DNA from: Hypericibacter terrae
Lineage (GTDB): Bacteria > Pseudomonadota > Alphaproteobacteria > Dongiales > Dongiaceae
Direction of reading: 5' to 3'
Assembly (NCBI RefSeq): GCF_008728855.1
Contig: NZ_CP042906.1
Span: 2,356,001-2,420,000 of the forward strand
Length of the DNA stretch: 64,000 bases
Position numbers and translations under genes: made by a program. Positions 17,437 to 26,812 of the stretch are shown piece after piece. Position 1 is the stretch's first letter. Each line of letters begins with the position of its first letter. The notes under the pieces are model-generated. The model was not told the origin of the DNA, did no database searches, and saw only the letters and a list, made by a program, of their open reading frames with translations.

Positions 17437-20073
17437 TTATTTCGAATGGGCCACATAGACGCCGTTCCAGTCGGTACCCGGCGGGTTGTCCTCGAACATT
17501 GTAATGCGGCGCGCGTAGAGGTCGTAAAGCTCACCCAGCCCATCCCAGCGGGGGCGGCAGGCGCGCAGCAGCTCGCGCGCTTCGCCCCAGCGCTGGGCCC
17601 GGTAGGCTGTCAAGAATCGTGCATGGGTCTCGGTAAGTTGGCGGAACTGCTCGGTCTGGGCATCGGCGCCGGTGCCCAGCAGCGCGAAGATCCGGACCGC
17701 CTCGGTCTTGCCTTTGACGGCGATCAGGTCGAGCTCGAGGAACGCGTAATCGGGGGCGGCGTCCCGGGTGCTTTCGCTGACGATCACGTCGACGCCATAG
17801 GTCCGGGTCTGAGCCTCGAGCCGCGAGGCCAGGTTCACGGGGTCGCCCATCACCGAGTAGTTGAAGCGGAATTTCGAGCCGAGATTGCCGGCCAGGCAGA
17901 GACCGGTATTGAGACCGATGCCCATTTCCATCCGGATGGCCCGGCTTCCGATGGGGGCCGGCTTCCAGGCGGCGACACGGGCCTGGACCGCCTCCACGTC
18001 GGGACTGCTGAGCCGGTACTGCACCGCCGCCCGGTCGTCCGCGACGGTGTCGAGGTGGAGCTGGGCGAGGCTGAGCCAGAACAGGGCCTCGCGATCGTCC
18101 TGGGGAACGCCGTTGCCGCGGACATAGCGCAGACCCAGGTTGCGCTGGGCCCGGGCGTCGCCCTGATCGGCCGCCGCCCGCAGCCACCGCAGGGCCATCT
18201 CAACGCTTTGTTTGACGCCGGCGCCATCGCGGTAGGCTTTGGCAAGTTGGTATTGCGCCTGGGCGATACCGCTGTGCGCATCACTTTCGAGCTGCTCGAT
18301 GCGCGTCACGGCGGGGGCAACGCCACCCGCGGCCGGCGCCCCGGACCCCTTGATCGGCTGCGACTCCGCGGCCAGTTCGGCATTCAGGCGGTTCAAACCA
18401 TCGACCATCGCCAGGGCGGCGGCGCAGCCGCGGGCGGCGTGGTCGGGCAGGTCCACCGGCGCATTCCAGAACGCCATCATGGCATCGCCGATATATTTGT
18501 CGATCGTGCCTTCCTGCTCGAGCACCGACTCGCTCATGGTGGTCAGGAAGCGATTGATCAGATGGGTCAGGCCTTCGGGATCGCCCTTGAACCGTTCCGA
18601 CAGCGTGGTGAAGCCCGCGATGTCGACGAACACCACCGTCATGTCGCGTTGCTCGCCACCGAGCTTGGGTGGATTGGGATCCTTTGCCAGGCGTTCGACC
18701 ACCACAGGCGACAGATATTGCGCGAAGTTGCGGCTCACCGCCTTGCGCCGCCGCTCCTCAGCAACCTGGCCGAAATAGACGAGGACGAGATAGAGGGCCA
18801 AGGTCGCGGCCGTCGGATAGGTCGCGTCGAGCAGGTAGTTGTTGTGGGAAAAGAGATACCAGGAGCTGCCCGTCATCGCGGTGGCGACAAGGACGGGCAC
18901 CGCGATGGTCCACCGGGCACCCAGCGAAGGTACCAGCACGATCAGCAAAATGCCGGCCACGGCGACGACAGCGGCCTCAATGCCGATTGCGATATAGGGC
19001 CGCTGTAAAGTCGTTTGTTTGATGACCGTCTCGATCAACTGCGCCATGATCTCGGTGCCCGGCATCTTGTAGCCGAGCGGCGTCGAGTGAACATCCTGGA
19101 GCGCGAGTGCCGAGCTCCCGATAAGAATCAAACGGCCGGCGACGCGATTGAGATCGGCGCGGCCTGCCAGCAGATCGGCGGCGCTGATGAATCGCTCGGG
19201 ATCGTGAGGCCCGTAACGAATCCAGATCTGTCCGTTGCGGTCGGTCGGTATCCGAACACCGGCGACGATCACGGCCGCAATGCCTGCATAGTCGGATTCA
19301 AGGACGATGGGCGACTTGGTTCCCGTGGCAACGCGTAACAGATCGATGGCCAAGGACGGGTAGGGTTGGTTGCCACCAATGCGAACAGCCGCGGGAACGC
19401 GGCGCACGACGCCGTCGTTTTCCGGAGGCAGGCTGAATATGCCCCGCCCTGCCGCGGCATCGCGAAGCACAGGAAGCGCGGGAAGGATGCCGGGAAAATT
19501 GTAGAGATAGGGGACGAAGCTTCGACCCTTCCAGCCAAACGGAGCGGCGGGTTGGGTGATCTGCCCGCCGATGTTGTCGCCGGCTTCCCCTAAAGCAACT
19601 CGGCTGCGTTTCAGACTTTCGGCGAAGATGAGATCGTTGTCGGGTAGGGCGTTCAAAAGACCTGTGAGGTCCGGGGTTGCGTCCGTCAGGTTGTCCGCGA
19701 ACGCATCGGGCGAGGTTCGGTCGGGTTCGGAAAACACCATATCGAAACCGATCGCGGGCACCTTCGCTCGCGTCAGGATATCCACCATCTTGGCAATCTT
19801 GTTTCGAGGCCATGGCCACTGGCCGACCTCTTCGATGCTTTTGTCGTCGACATCGACGATCAGCACAGGATGATTGGTCTCGGTCCGAAGAAGCGCGCGC
19901 TGCAGAAGGTCGAAATAGCGCACCCGCAACGCCTCGATCAGGGTGAGGTCGGCGTTCTGAAATCCCAACATGCTGGGGTTTTGAAGTATCAACAGGCCAA
20001 TCAGCAGGATCGCGCCCGGTATACGCCCATGACCGGCGGCAAAACGGCGAAGTCTGGCAAACAGATTGCGCAT
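17437..20073 (-). CDS. CHASE2-domain adenylate cyclase with Sel1-like repeats inserted in the catalytic domain
   Basis: This 878-residue membrane protein has an N-terminal transmembrane helix (about 20-33), an extracytoplasmic CHASE2 sensor (about 40-355), three transmembrane helices (about 361-381, 387-403, 416-436) and a cytoplasmic class III nucleotide cyclase. The cyclase is in two pieces. Residues 477-565 hold both metal aspartates (FVDIAGF, Asp484; DKYIGDAMM, Asp530). Residues 713-800 hold MGDPVNLASRLE with Asp744, Asn747 and Arg751. Lys526 and Asp744 fit adenine recognition, so cAMP is the likely product. Between them about 145 residues are inserted, containing two Sel1-like repeats (AQYQLAKAYRDGAGV; AQRNLGLRYVRGNGV). 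A TPR-like tail follows. It lies directly upstream of, and in line with, the two FecR-type adhesin genes. Confidence 0.92.
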   Translation of the reverse strand: MRNLFARLRRFAAGHGRIPGAILLIGLLILQNPSMLGFQNADLTLIEALRVRYFDLLQRALLRTETNHPVLIVDVDDKSIEEVGQWPWPRNKIAKMVDILTRAKVPAIGFDMVFSEPDRTSPDAFADNLTDATPDLTGLLNALPDNDLIFAESLKRSRVALGEAGDNIGGQITQPAAPFGWKGRSFVPYLYNFPGILPALPVLRDAAAGRGIFSLPPENDGVVRRVPAAVRIGGNQPYPSLAIDLLRVATGTKSPIVLESDYAGIAAVIVAGVRIPTDRNGQIWIRYGPHDPERFISAADLLAGRADLNRVAGRLILIGSSALALQDVHSTPLGYKMPGTEIMAQLIETVIKQTTLQRPYIAIGIEAAVVAVAGILLIVLVPSLGARWTIAVPVLVATAMTGSSWYLFSHNNYLLDATYPTAATLALYLVLVYFGQVAEERRRKAVSRNFAQYLSPVVVERLAKDPNPPKLGGEQRDMTVVFVDIAGFTTLSERFKGDPEGLTHLINRFLTTMSESVLEQEGTIDKYIGDAMMAFWNAPVDLPDHAARGCAAALAMVDGLNRLNAELAAESQPIKGSGAPAAGGVAPAVTRIEQLESDAHSGIAQAQYQLAKAYRDGAGVKQSVEMALRWLRAAADQGDARAQRNLGLRYVRGNGVPQDDREALFWLSLAQLHLDTVADDRAAVQYRLSSPDVEAVQARVAAWKPAPIGSRAIRMEMGIGLNTGLCLAGNLGSKFRFNYSVMGDPVNLASRLEAQTRTYGVDVIVSESTRDAAPDYAFLELDLIAVKGKTEAVRIFALLGTGADAQTEQFRQLTETHARFLTAYRAQRWGEARELLRACRPRWDGLGELYDLYARRITMFEDNPPGTDWNGVYVAHSK

Positions 20074-20282
20074 TCGGAGCGGGCCCTCACAGGGGGCGCA
20101 ATATGGCCGAGCGGCCAGGAATTGTCGATTGCAGGACGGCGTATAAGGCCTTGTGGCTTAAGAAAAAGGCAGGGTTTGGGGGATAGGAACGGATTTAGGA
20201 ACAAACCCTTGCCAGCCCGGCCGCTTCCCCGCATAGAAAGGGCCGGTTTCAACCCGTCTCCGAATCGCCCCGCGCCCGGCCC

Positions 20283-22055
20283 ATGCAGCGCCGCCTTGCC
20301 GCCATCGTCGCCGCCGACATCGTCGGCTATAGCCGCCTGGCCCAGATCGACGAGGCCGGGGCGCTGACGGCTTTGCGCGAGAATCAGACCGGTATCATCG
20401 AGCCCAAGGTCCGGGCCCATGACGGCCGGATCGTCAAATTCATGGGCGACGGGCTGCTGGCCGAGTTCGGCAGCGTGGTGAACGCCATGCGCTTCGCCTG
20501 CGACATGCTGGAAGCGACGGTCAAGGCCTCCCATGAGCAGCCGCCCGACCGCCGCCTGCGCTACCGCATCGGCGTCAATATGGGCGACGTCATCGTCGAG
20601 GGGGACGACCTCTTCGGCGACGGGGTGAACATCGCCGCGCGGCTGGAGGCCCTGGCCGAGCCCGACAGCATCCTGCTTTCCTCCCTGGTCTACGAGCAGG
20701 TCAAGAACAAGCTCGAGCTGCGGTTCGAATCCCTCGGCCGCAAGCAGCTCAAGAACATCTCCGAGCCGGTCGCGGTGTTCCGCGTGGCGCTGGGCGAGGG
20801 GACGCGGGCGCTGGAGCCGGTCTCGCTCGATCTGCCGCAGCGGCCCTCGATCGCCGTGCTGCCCTTCGAGACCGCCGGCGACGACGAGGAGCAGCGCTAT
20901 TTCAGCGACGGCATCACCGAGGACATCATCACCGAGCTGTCGCGCTTCCGCGCGCTCTTCGTGATCGCGCGGACCTCGTCCTTCGCCTATCGCGACGGCG
21001 GCATGGACGTGACCGCGATCGGTCGCGAGCTGGGGGTGCGCTATGTGCTGATGGGCAGCGTGCGCCGCACCGAGCATCGCCTGCGCATCACGGCGCAGCT
21101 CTACGAGGCCGAAAGCGGCCGCAGCATCTGGGCGATCAAGCAGGATCGCGATCCCTCGCAGCTCTTCGCCATGGACGACGAGATCGTGCAGGCGATCGTG
21201 ACGGCGCTGCCGGGCCGGATCGAGGCCGACTGGCTGGCACGCGGCAAGCGCAAGCGCACCGACAACATGGTCGCCTATGACTACATGCTGCGAGCCTGGG
21301 ACAATCTCTACCGCAATGGCGGGACCGAGCATCGCCAGATCGCGGAGTTGCTCCAGCGGGCGCTGGAACTCGACCCTGCCTATGCCCAGGCCCATGCGCT
21401 GCTCGCCTTCGTCACGGTGCTCGGCTGGTATCGGGACGAGATCCCCGATGCGATGGACAAGGCTTATGAGCTGGCGAGCCAGGGCGTGGCACTCGATGCC
21501 GAGGACGGCTGGTGCCATTTCGCGCTGGGCTTCGTCTGCCTCTATCGCCGGAACTACGAGGAAGCGGCGCTCCATTACGAGCGGGCCATCGAGCTCAACC
21601 CGAACGACGCCGAGCTCCTGTCGCAGTTCGGCTCCTTCCTCGCCTATGTCAACCGGACCGACGAGGGGATCGAGTGGATCCGGCGCGCCATGCGCCTCAA
21701 CCCCTACCGGCAGGCCTGGCACTGGCACGATATGGGCTTCAATTTCCTGGTGGCGCGCCGCTATGAGGAGGCCATCCAGGCCTTCCACCGCGTCTCGCCG
21801 CCGATGCCCTTCGACAATTGCTATCTCGCCGTGGCCCACGCTCACCTGGGCAATCTCGAGAAGGCCCGCGAGCATGCGACGGCGATGATGAAGAGCCGGC
21901 CGGACAGCGCGGTCCAGACCTGGCTGCCCAAGGAACCCTTCCGGGACGCCGCCGACCTCGAGCATTTCATCGCCGGCATGCGGATGGCGGGTTTTCCCGA
22001 CCGCCCGGCGATAAAACCGCATCTGGCCGTCGTCAACGGTGGCCGCGGCGGCTGA
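20283..22055 (+). CDS. class III adenylate cyclase fused to FlgO/TolB-like and TPR domains
   Basis: This 590-residue soluble protein has an N-terminal class III cyclase (about 1-165: AADIVGYSRL with metal Asp12, VKFMGDGLLAEF, and GDGVNIAARLE with the catalytic Asn and Arg). A TolB/FlgO-like domain follows (about 190-320: PSIAVLPFETAGDDEEQRYF, DGITEDIITELSRF). TPR repeats occupy about 340-560 (QRALELDPAYAQAHALL, YERAIELNPNDAELL). This architecture is common and expanded in alphaproteobacteria; the TPRs probably bind partner proteins. The gene is divergent from the CHASE2 cyclase with 209 bp between them, so the two cyclases may share control. Confidence 0.9.
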   Translation: MQRRLAAIVAADIVGYSRLAQIDEAGALTALRENQTGIIEPKVRAHDGRIVKFMGDGLLAEFGSVVNAMRFACDMLEATVKASHEQPPDRRLRYRIGVNMGDVIVEGDDLFGDGVNIAARLEALAEPDSILLSSLVYEQVKNKLELRFESLGRKQLKNISEPVAVFRVALGEGTRALEPVSLDLPQRPSIAVLPFETAGDDEEQRYFSDGITEDIITELSRFRALFVIARTSSFAYRDGGMDVTAIGRELGVRYVLMGSVRRTEHRLRITAQLYEAESGRSIWAIKQDRDPSQLFAMDDEIVQAIVTALPGRIEADWLARGKRKRTDNMVAYDYMLRAWDNLYRNGGTEHRQIAELLQRALELDPAYAQAHALLAFVTVLGWYRDEIPDAMDKAYELASQGVALDAEDGWCHFALGFVCLYRRNYEEAALHYERAIELNPNDAELLSQFGSFLAYVNRTDEGIEWIRRAMRLNPYRQAWHWHDMGFNFLVARRYEEAIQAFHRVSPPMPFDNCYLAVAHAHLGNLEKAREHATAMMKSRPDSAVQTWLPKEPFRDAADLEHFIAGMRMAGFPDRPAIKPHLAVVNGGRGG

Positions 22056-22101
22056 GGGCCGCTAGCCTGACCGGACCGGTCCTGTCGACGGAGAGGTCGC
22101 G

Positions 22102-23478
22102 ATGGCTGCCCTACTCGATGAACTGCGTCAGGCCCTGGGCGGGGAGGTCCTCTCCGTCGAGGCCGCGATCCTCGACCGTCATGCCCGCGACGCCACCGGC
22201 ATCGCGCCCCATCGCCCGCTTGCGGTCTTACGCCCGCGCAACACCGGCGAGGTCTCGACCGCCTTGCGGATCTGCAACAGCCATCGCCAGCCGGTGGTGC
22301 CCCAGGGCGGACTGACAGGCCTTGCCGGCGGCGCCACGCCCCGCGGCGGCGAGGTGGTGCTGTCGCTGGAGCGGATGCGCGGCATCGAGGAGCTCGACCC
22401 GGCCGCGGCGACGATGACGGTCCTGGCGGGCACGCCGCTCGAGACGCTGCAGGCGGCGGCGAGCCAGGCGGGTTTCCTCCTGGGGCTCGATCTGGGCGCG
22501 CGCGGTTCCTGCCAGATCGGCGGCAATCTTTCGACCAATGCCGGCGGCATGAAGGTGATCCGCTACGGCATGGCGCGCGAGCAGGTGCTGGGTCTGGAGG
22601 CCGTCCTCGCCGACGGGACTGTCGTGAATGCGCTCAACAAGATGCTCAAGAACAATGCCGGTTACGATGTGAAGCATCTCTTCATCGGCTCGGAAGGCAC
22701 GCTCGGGATCGTCACCCGCGCCGTGCTGCGCCTGCATCCCAAGCCCCGCAGCTCCGTCACGGCACTGGTGGCGACCGGGCGCTACGAGCAGGTCGTCCAA
22801 TTGCTGCGCTCGGCCCAGGCCGAGTTTGGCGGCGTCAGCGCGTTCGAGGCGATGTGGCAGGATTACTATCGGTTCGTAACCGGTGCGGATCCGTCGCGGA
22901 TTCCGCCCCTGCCGGCGACTTCGCCCTTTTACGTGGCGCTGGAATTCGCCGGCAACGACGCCGAAGGCGATCCCGATCGGTTCGAGGCCTTCCTGGGCCG
23001 GGCGCTGGAGCAGGGGCTCGTCAGCGATGCCGTGATCGCCAAGTCGGAGCGCGAGGCGCGCGCGATCTGGGAGATCCGCGAAGGCGTCGGCGCCTGGAAC
23101 ACGCGGCATAACGGGCTCCACCTCGATGTCAGCCTGCCGATCGCCAGCATCGGCGATTTCACCGAGCGGGTCCGCGCACGCCTGCAACAGCGCTGGCCCG
23201 GATCGCTCAATACCTTCTATGGCCATATCGGCGACAGCAATCTCCATCTCAGCCTCGATATGGGGAGCGATGAGGAGCATGTCCGCCATGCGGTCGAGCT
23301 CTGCGTCTATGAGGTGGTGCGCGACATGGGCGGCTCGGTCTCGGCCGAGCATGGTATCGGCACCTTGAAGCGCGACTATCTGGGCTTCAGCCGCAGCGAG
23401 GCGGTGGTGGGACTCATGCGCACCGTGAAAGCGGCGCTCGACCCTAACGACATCCTCAACCCCGGCAAGGTCCTGTAG
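22102..23478 (+). CDS. FAD-linked 2-hydroxyacid dehydrogenase/oxidase (GlcD/D-lactate dehydrogenase family)
   Basis: The 458-residue protein has an FAD_binding_4 (PCMH) domain at about 35-215 (VPQGGLTGLAGGATPRGGEVVLSLERM; GSCQIGGNLSTNAGGMKVIRYGMAREQVLG) and a C-terminal FAD-oxidase_C domain with FYGHIGDSNLHLSL and SAEHGIGTLKRDYL. It should oxidise a D-2-hydroxyacid such as D-lactate, glycolate or D-2-hydroxyglutarate, passing electrons to the respiratory chain. The specific substrate cannot be told from sequence. GGAGAGG precedes the ATG. It follows the cyclase by 46 bp and may be cotranscribed with it. Confidence 0.9.
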   Translation: MAALLDELRQALGGEVLSVEAAILDRHARDATGIAPHRPLAVLRPRNTGEVSTALRICNSHRQPVVPQGGLTGLAGGATPRGGEVVLSLERMRGIEELDPAAATMTVLAGTPLETLQAAASQAGFLLGLDLGARGSCQIGGNLSTNAGGMKVIRYGMAREQVLGLEAVLADGTVVNALNKMLKNNAGYDVKHLFIGSEGTLGIVTRAVLRLHPKPRSSVTALVATGRYEQVVQLLRSAQAEFGGVSAFEAMWQDYYRFVTGADPSRIPPLPATSPFYVALEFAGNDAEGDPDRFEAFLGRALEQGLVSDAVIAKSEREARAIWEIREGVGAWNTRHNGLHLDVSLPIASIGDFTERVRARLQQRWPGSLNTFYGHIGDSNLHLSLDMGSDEEHVRHAVELCVYEVVRDMGGSVSAEHGIGTLKRDYLGFSRSEAVVGLMRTVKAALDPNDILNPGKVL

Positions 23479-23685
23479 GCGCCGATTGCCTAACTAAATT
23501 TCACGTCGTTTCACAGGACGGGGTACGCGGCATCGAAGAGACTGCCGCGTCCGCCGGGCGATTCCCCGGGCGGAAACGCCTGTCGGTTCGAGATCGCAGG
23601 CGGAATTCGCCACGACCTCCCTGGGCCAATCTGTGCGAGGACATCGATCGGCGACCCCATCGCCGTCCGCAGCGAAGGAGCAAAC

Positions 23686-24153
23686 ATGTCGAATAGAGGG
23701 GCTTTTATCGACTCTGACCGCGACCGTCTCCGTCCAGCGGCGAGGGTCTTCAGCTTTGCTGCCGGACTGGGTGGCTCACTGTGGGTGGTGGCGCTCCTGA
23801 TGCAGCCCCTGGCGGCGTCCGCGCGCGATTCTCAGGGAGACCGGTTCATCACCGCAACGGAAGGAAACACGATCTCCGGCACGACCGCGGCCGGCCTGGC
23901 TTATCATCTGTATTTCCTGGCCGGCGGGCAGGTGACCTATCTCGACGAGACCGGCGTGACGGACAGCGGCACCTGGAACCTCGATCCCGGCGGAAATGTC
24001 TGCCTCCGGTGGCAGAAACCCATCGACGGGATGGAAGGCTGCTTCCAGCCCTCGATCTCGGGCGACAGAGTGACGTTGGGGAGCAAGGACGGGAGCCTGA
24101 ACGGGACGCTGAACGGCAATGTCACCGATCGGTTCGCGAGGCATGGCAAGTAA
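23686..24153 (+). CDS. secreted DUF995-like protein of unknown function
   Basis: This 155-residue protein has a signal-anchor or signal peptide around residues 22-46 (LGGSLWVVALLMQPLAASA). The exported part has a repeated-strand lipocalin-like pattern, GNTISGTTAAGLAYHLYF, SGTWNLDPGGNVCLRW and GSLNGTLNGNV, typical of DUF995-like periplasmic proteins. Two cysteines (in NVCLRW and EGCFQP) could form a disulfide. AAGGAG precedes the ATG. The downstream lipoprotein start overlaps its last codons, so the two are probably cotranscribed. Biochemical role unknown. Confidence 0.75.
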   Translation: MSNRGAFIDSDRDRLRPAARVFSFAAGLGGSLWVVALLMQPLAASARDSQGDRFITATEGNTISGTTAAGLAYHLYFLAGGQVTYLDETGVTDSGTWNLDPGGNVCLRWQKPIDGMEGCFQPSISGDRVTLGSKDGSLNGTLNGNVTDRFARHGK

Positions 24154-24361
24154 CCATCCGGGCCATCGGCGTGAGACGCGAAGGGAATCGCTGCGCATCG
24201 CGTTCCTGGCCGCTCTGTTTGCGCTGGGTGGATGCATGACGGACGGGCAGCCCCCCGATTCGAGATTGGGCCAGACCCACGAATATTGGGACGATTATTC
24301 CGTGATCCATCCCTACGACGTCCGGAATCCCCGGGGCAGCCCGATCGACTTCGACAGGTGA
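24143..24361 (+). CDS. small predicted lipoprotein
   Basis: The 72-residue product has an Arg-rich n-region (RRETRRESLR), a hydrophobic core (IAFLAALFAL) and a lipobox ending GGC at Cys31, so it should be lipidated and anchored. The mature part is about 42 residues, rich in polar and aromatic residues (HEYWDDYSVIHPYD), with no recognised domain. The ATG at 24143 overlaps the upstream gene by 11 bp; an alternative start at 24119 is less likely because it lengthens the n-region without benefit. Confidence 0.65.
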   Translation: MASNHPGHRRETRRESLRIAFLAALFALGGCMTDGQPPDSRLGQTHEYWDDYSVIHPYDVRNPRGSPIDFDR

Positions 24362-24456
24362 CATAGACACGAGGCCCCGCATATATAACCTGACGGCATG
24401 ACGGATGGCCTGTCCATGCCATGCTCGCTGCCGGCAAGATTTCGCGAGGCGCCCCG

Positions 24457-24861
24457 ATGGCAACGATGACGGTGAAGTTGCGCGGCATCCCGGAGACCGA
24501 AGCCGCGATCGGCTGGGCCGGTGCGCATGCTGTGGTCGTCGACCGCCCGGAAGGCAAGGCGGGTGGGCAGGGGCTCGGCTTCAATGGTGGGCAACTGCTG
24601 GGCCTGGCGATCGGCGGCTGCCTCTGCAACGACCTCTATTACGTCGCGCATGAGATGGGTATCGGCCTGACTTCGGTTTCCGTCGATGTGGCCGTGACAT
24701 TCGAGGGCACGCCGTTGCTCGCAACCTCCGCGGCCGTTCAGATCGCCGTAGAAACCGCAGACAAGACGGCCGACGTCGGAACCCTCATCCAGCGGGCACG
24801 GACCATTTCCGCGGTGAGCAACTCGATCGCCCGCGGCGTTCCCGTCCGCTTTCCCGGCTAG
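24457..24861 (+). CDS. OsmC-family protein
   Basis: This protein of about 134 residues belongs to the OsmC/Ohr superfamily, whose members reduce organic peroxides or serve related stress roles. Family features are the small N-terminal strands, [25 protein letters not shown] with the first conserved cysteine, and the compact C-terminal strands. The usual second catalytic cysteine near the C-terminus is absent: the late segment reads [18 protein letters not shown], with Ser where VCPYSNT-type motifs have Cys. Peroxidase activity is therefore doubtful. An upstream start at 24421 is possible. Its 3' end overlaps the convergent cysA by 4 bp. Confidence 0.8.
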   Translation: MATMTVKLRGIPETEAAIGWAGAHAVVVDRPEGKAGGQGLGFNGGQLLGLAIGGCLCNDLYYVAHEMGIGLTSVSVDVAVTFEGTPLLATSAAVQIAVETADKTADVGTLIQRARTISAVSNSIARGVPVRFPG

Positions 24862-25913
24862 GCGCTGGCAACTGGAAATATGCGGACGCGGCGAAATGTG
24901 AGCGCCACGTCGTTGCCGATCTCGGGCGCGTCGGTGCCGGGCTGCAGATGGATCTCGATGATCTCGTCGCTCTCGATCCGGCGCAGCTCGACCCGGGTCG
25001 TTGGTCCCGCAGCATGGATCTTCAGCACGCGGGCCTTGAGGCCGGGGGCGGAGGGCTCGGCGTGGATGTCGCAATCCTCGGGCCGGACGTAGGCGACGCC
25101 CGCCAGCGCCGGCGCGTCGCTCGGCACCGAGGCGGCGAAGAACTGGTCGCCCAGCTTGGCGCCGCCCTTCTCGATGCGGCAGGCGAGCCGGTTGGTGTTG
25201 CCGAGGAACTCGCAGACGAAGGCGTTGGCGGGGTTGCGATAGATCTCGGTCGGCGTGCCGATCTGGGCGATCCGGCCCTCGCTCATCACCGCGACGCGGT
25301 CGGCCAGCTCCAGCGCCTCCTCCTGATCGTGGCTGACGAAGATGCTGGTGATGCCCATCTCGTCATGGAGGCCGCGCAGCCAGCGGCGCAGATCCTTGCG
25401 CACCTTGGCATCGAGCGCACCGAAGGGCTCGTCCAGCAGCAGCACGCGCGGCTCGATGGCGAGGGCGCGGGCGAGCGCCACGCGCTGGCGCTGGCCGCCC
25501 GAGAGCTGGGTCGGGTAGCGGTCGCCCAGCTGCTCGAGCTGGACCAGCTGCAGCAGCCGGTCGACGCGCTCGTCGATTTCCGTGCGAGAGGGGCGGTCTT
25601 TGCGCGGCTTCACGCGCAGGCCGAACGCCACGTTCTGGGCCACGGTCATATGCTTGAAGAGCGCGTAATGCTGGAACACGAAGCCCATCTGCCGGTCGCG
25701 GGCCCCCTGTTCGCTGACATCGACATTGTCGATCGTCAGCGTGCCCGCATCGGGAAATTCGAGCCCGGCCAGGATGCGCAGCAAGGTGGTCTTGCCGGAA
25801 CCGGAGGGGCCCAGCAGAGCCAGGAACTCGCCCGGTCGCACGTCGAGATCGATGCCCTTGAGAGCGGCGAAATTGTCGAAATGCTTCACCAGGCTGGTGA
25901 CGGTGATGCTCAC
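24858..25913 (-). CDS. cysA: sulfate/thiosulfate ABC transporter ATP-binding protein
   Basis: This 351-residue protein has Walker A GPSGSGKT (35-42), the signature [15 protein letters not shown] and Walker [13 protein letters not shown], followed by a TOBE-type C-terminal domain (about 245-350). It energises sulfate import with the two permeases and binding protein encoded just upstream. A GTG at 25913 gives the family-typical N-terminus [11 protein letters not shown]; a longer frame to 25979 would add 22 unrelated Arg-rich residues. It is the last gene of the sbp-cysT-cysW-cysA operon. Confidence 0.93.
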   Translation of the reverse strand: MSITVTSLVKHFDNFAALKGIDLDVRPGEFLALLGPSGSGKTTLLRILAGLEFPDAGTLTIDNVDVSEQGARDRQMGFVFQHYALFKHMTVAQNVAFGLRVKPRKDRPSRTEIDERVDRLLQLVQLEQLGDRYPTQLSGGQRQRVALARALAIEPRVLLLDEPFGALDAKVRKDLRRWLRGLHDEMGITSIFVSHDQEEALELADRVAVMSEGRIAQIGTPTEIYRNPANAFVCEFLGNTNRLACRIEKGGAKLGDQFFAASVPSDAPALAGVAYVRPEDCDIHAEPSAPGLKARVLKIHAAGPTTRVELRRIESDEIIEIHLQPGTDAPEIGNDVALTFRRVRIFPVASA

Positions 25914-25936
25914 TTGGAAACCTCCGCCGTCTGAAA

Positions 25937-26812
25937 TCAGTGGCGCGCGCCGCCGGCAAGCCGGTCGGCGTAGCGCCATTCGAGCAAGGATTTGAGCGCC
26001 AGCGTGACGAGCGCCAGCATGGCCAGGAGCGAGGCCACGGCGAACGCGCCGACGAAATCGTACTCATTGTAAAGAAGCTCGATATGGAGCGGCATGGTGT
26101 TGGTCAGGCCGCGAATATGGCCCGAGACCACCGAGACCGCGCCGAATTCGCCCATGGCGCGCGCATTGCAGAGCAACACGCCATAGAGCAGGCCCCAGGT
26201 GACGTTGGGCAGGGTCACCCGGAAGAAGGTCTGAATGCCGTTGGCGCCGAGCGAGATCGCCGCCTGTTCCTCGTCGGTGCCTTGTTCCTGCATCAGGGGG
26301 ATGAGCTCGCGAGCGACGAAGGGGAAGGTCACGAAGATGGTGGCGAGCACGATGCCCGTCGCCGAGAACATCACCTTGACGCCGAGCGCCTCGAGCGTCG
26401 GCCCGAACCAGCCATGGACGCTGTAGAGCAGCACATAGATCAGGCCGGAGATGACCGGCGAGACCGAGAAGGGCAGGTCGATGAGCGTGATCAGCAGGCT
26501 CTTGCCACGGAACTCGAACTTGGCGATGGCCCAGGCGGCGGCGAGACCGAACACCACATTGAGCGGCACCGAGATTGCCGCCACCAGAAGCGTCAGCCGG
26601 ACAGCGGCCAACGCGTCCTTGTCGCTGATCGCGGAAAGATAGGCCGCGATGCCCTTGGCAAACGCGCCGATGAAGACCGAGGCGGTCGGCAGTACCAGCA
26701 TGGCCAGGAGGTATCCCACGGCCACGAGGATCAGCAGCCAGCGCACCCAGATGGGTTCGGTGGTGGGATCGCGGCGGCGGCGCAGCGGCGTTTGCGGCTT
26801 GGCGGCGTTCAC
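25937..26812 (-). CDS. cysW: sulfate ABC transporter permease CysW
   Basis: This 291-residue inner-membrane protein has six predicted helices and the BPD_transp_1 fold. The coupling EAA-like loop reads [31 protein letters not shown]. It has the CysW-typical late segment [34 protein letters not shown]. It pairs with CysT to form the sulfate channel. The start overlaps the end of cysT by 4 bp (ATGA type), indicating coupled translation. Confidence 0.93.
   Translation of the reverse strand: MNAAKPQTPLRRRRDPTTEPIWVRWLLILVAVGYLLAMLVLPTASVFIGAFAKGIAAYLSAISDKDALAAVRLTLLVAAISVPLNVVFGLAAAWAIAKFEFRGKSLLITLIDLPFSVSPVISGLIYVLLYSVHGWFGPTLEALGVKVMFSATGIVLATIFVTFPFVARELIPLMQEQGTDEEQAAISLGANGIQTFFRVTLPNVTWGLLYGVLLCNARAMGEFGAVSVVSGHIRGLTNTMPLHIELLYNEYDFVGAFAVASLLAMLALVTLALKSLLEWRYADRLAGGARH

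Noticed and set aside
20001-22022. A 673-residue minus-strand open frame
   Set aside because: It is opposite the TPR cyclase, where the cyclase motifs and TPR pattern on the plus strand are clear.
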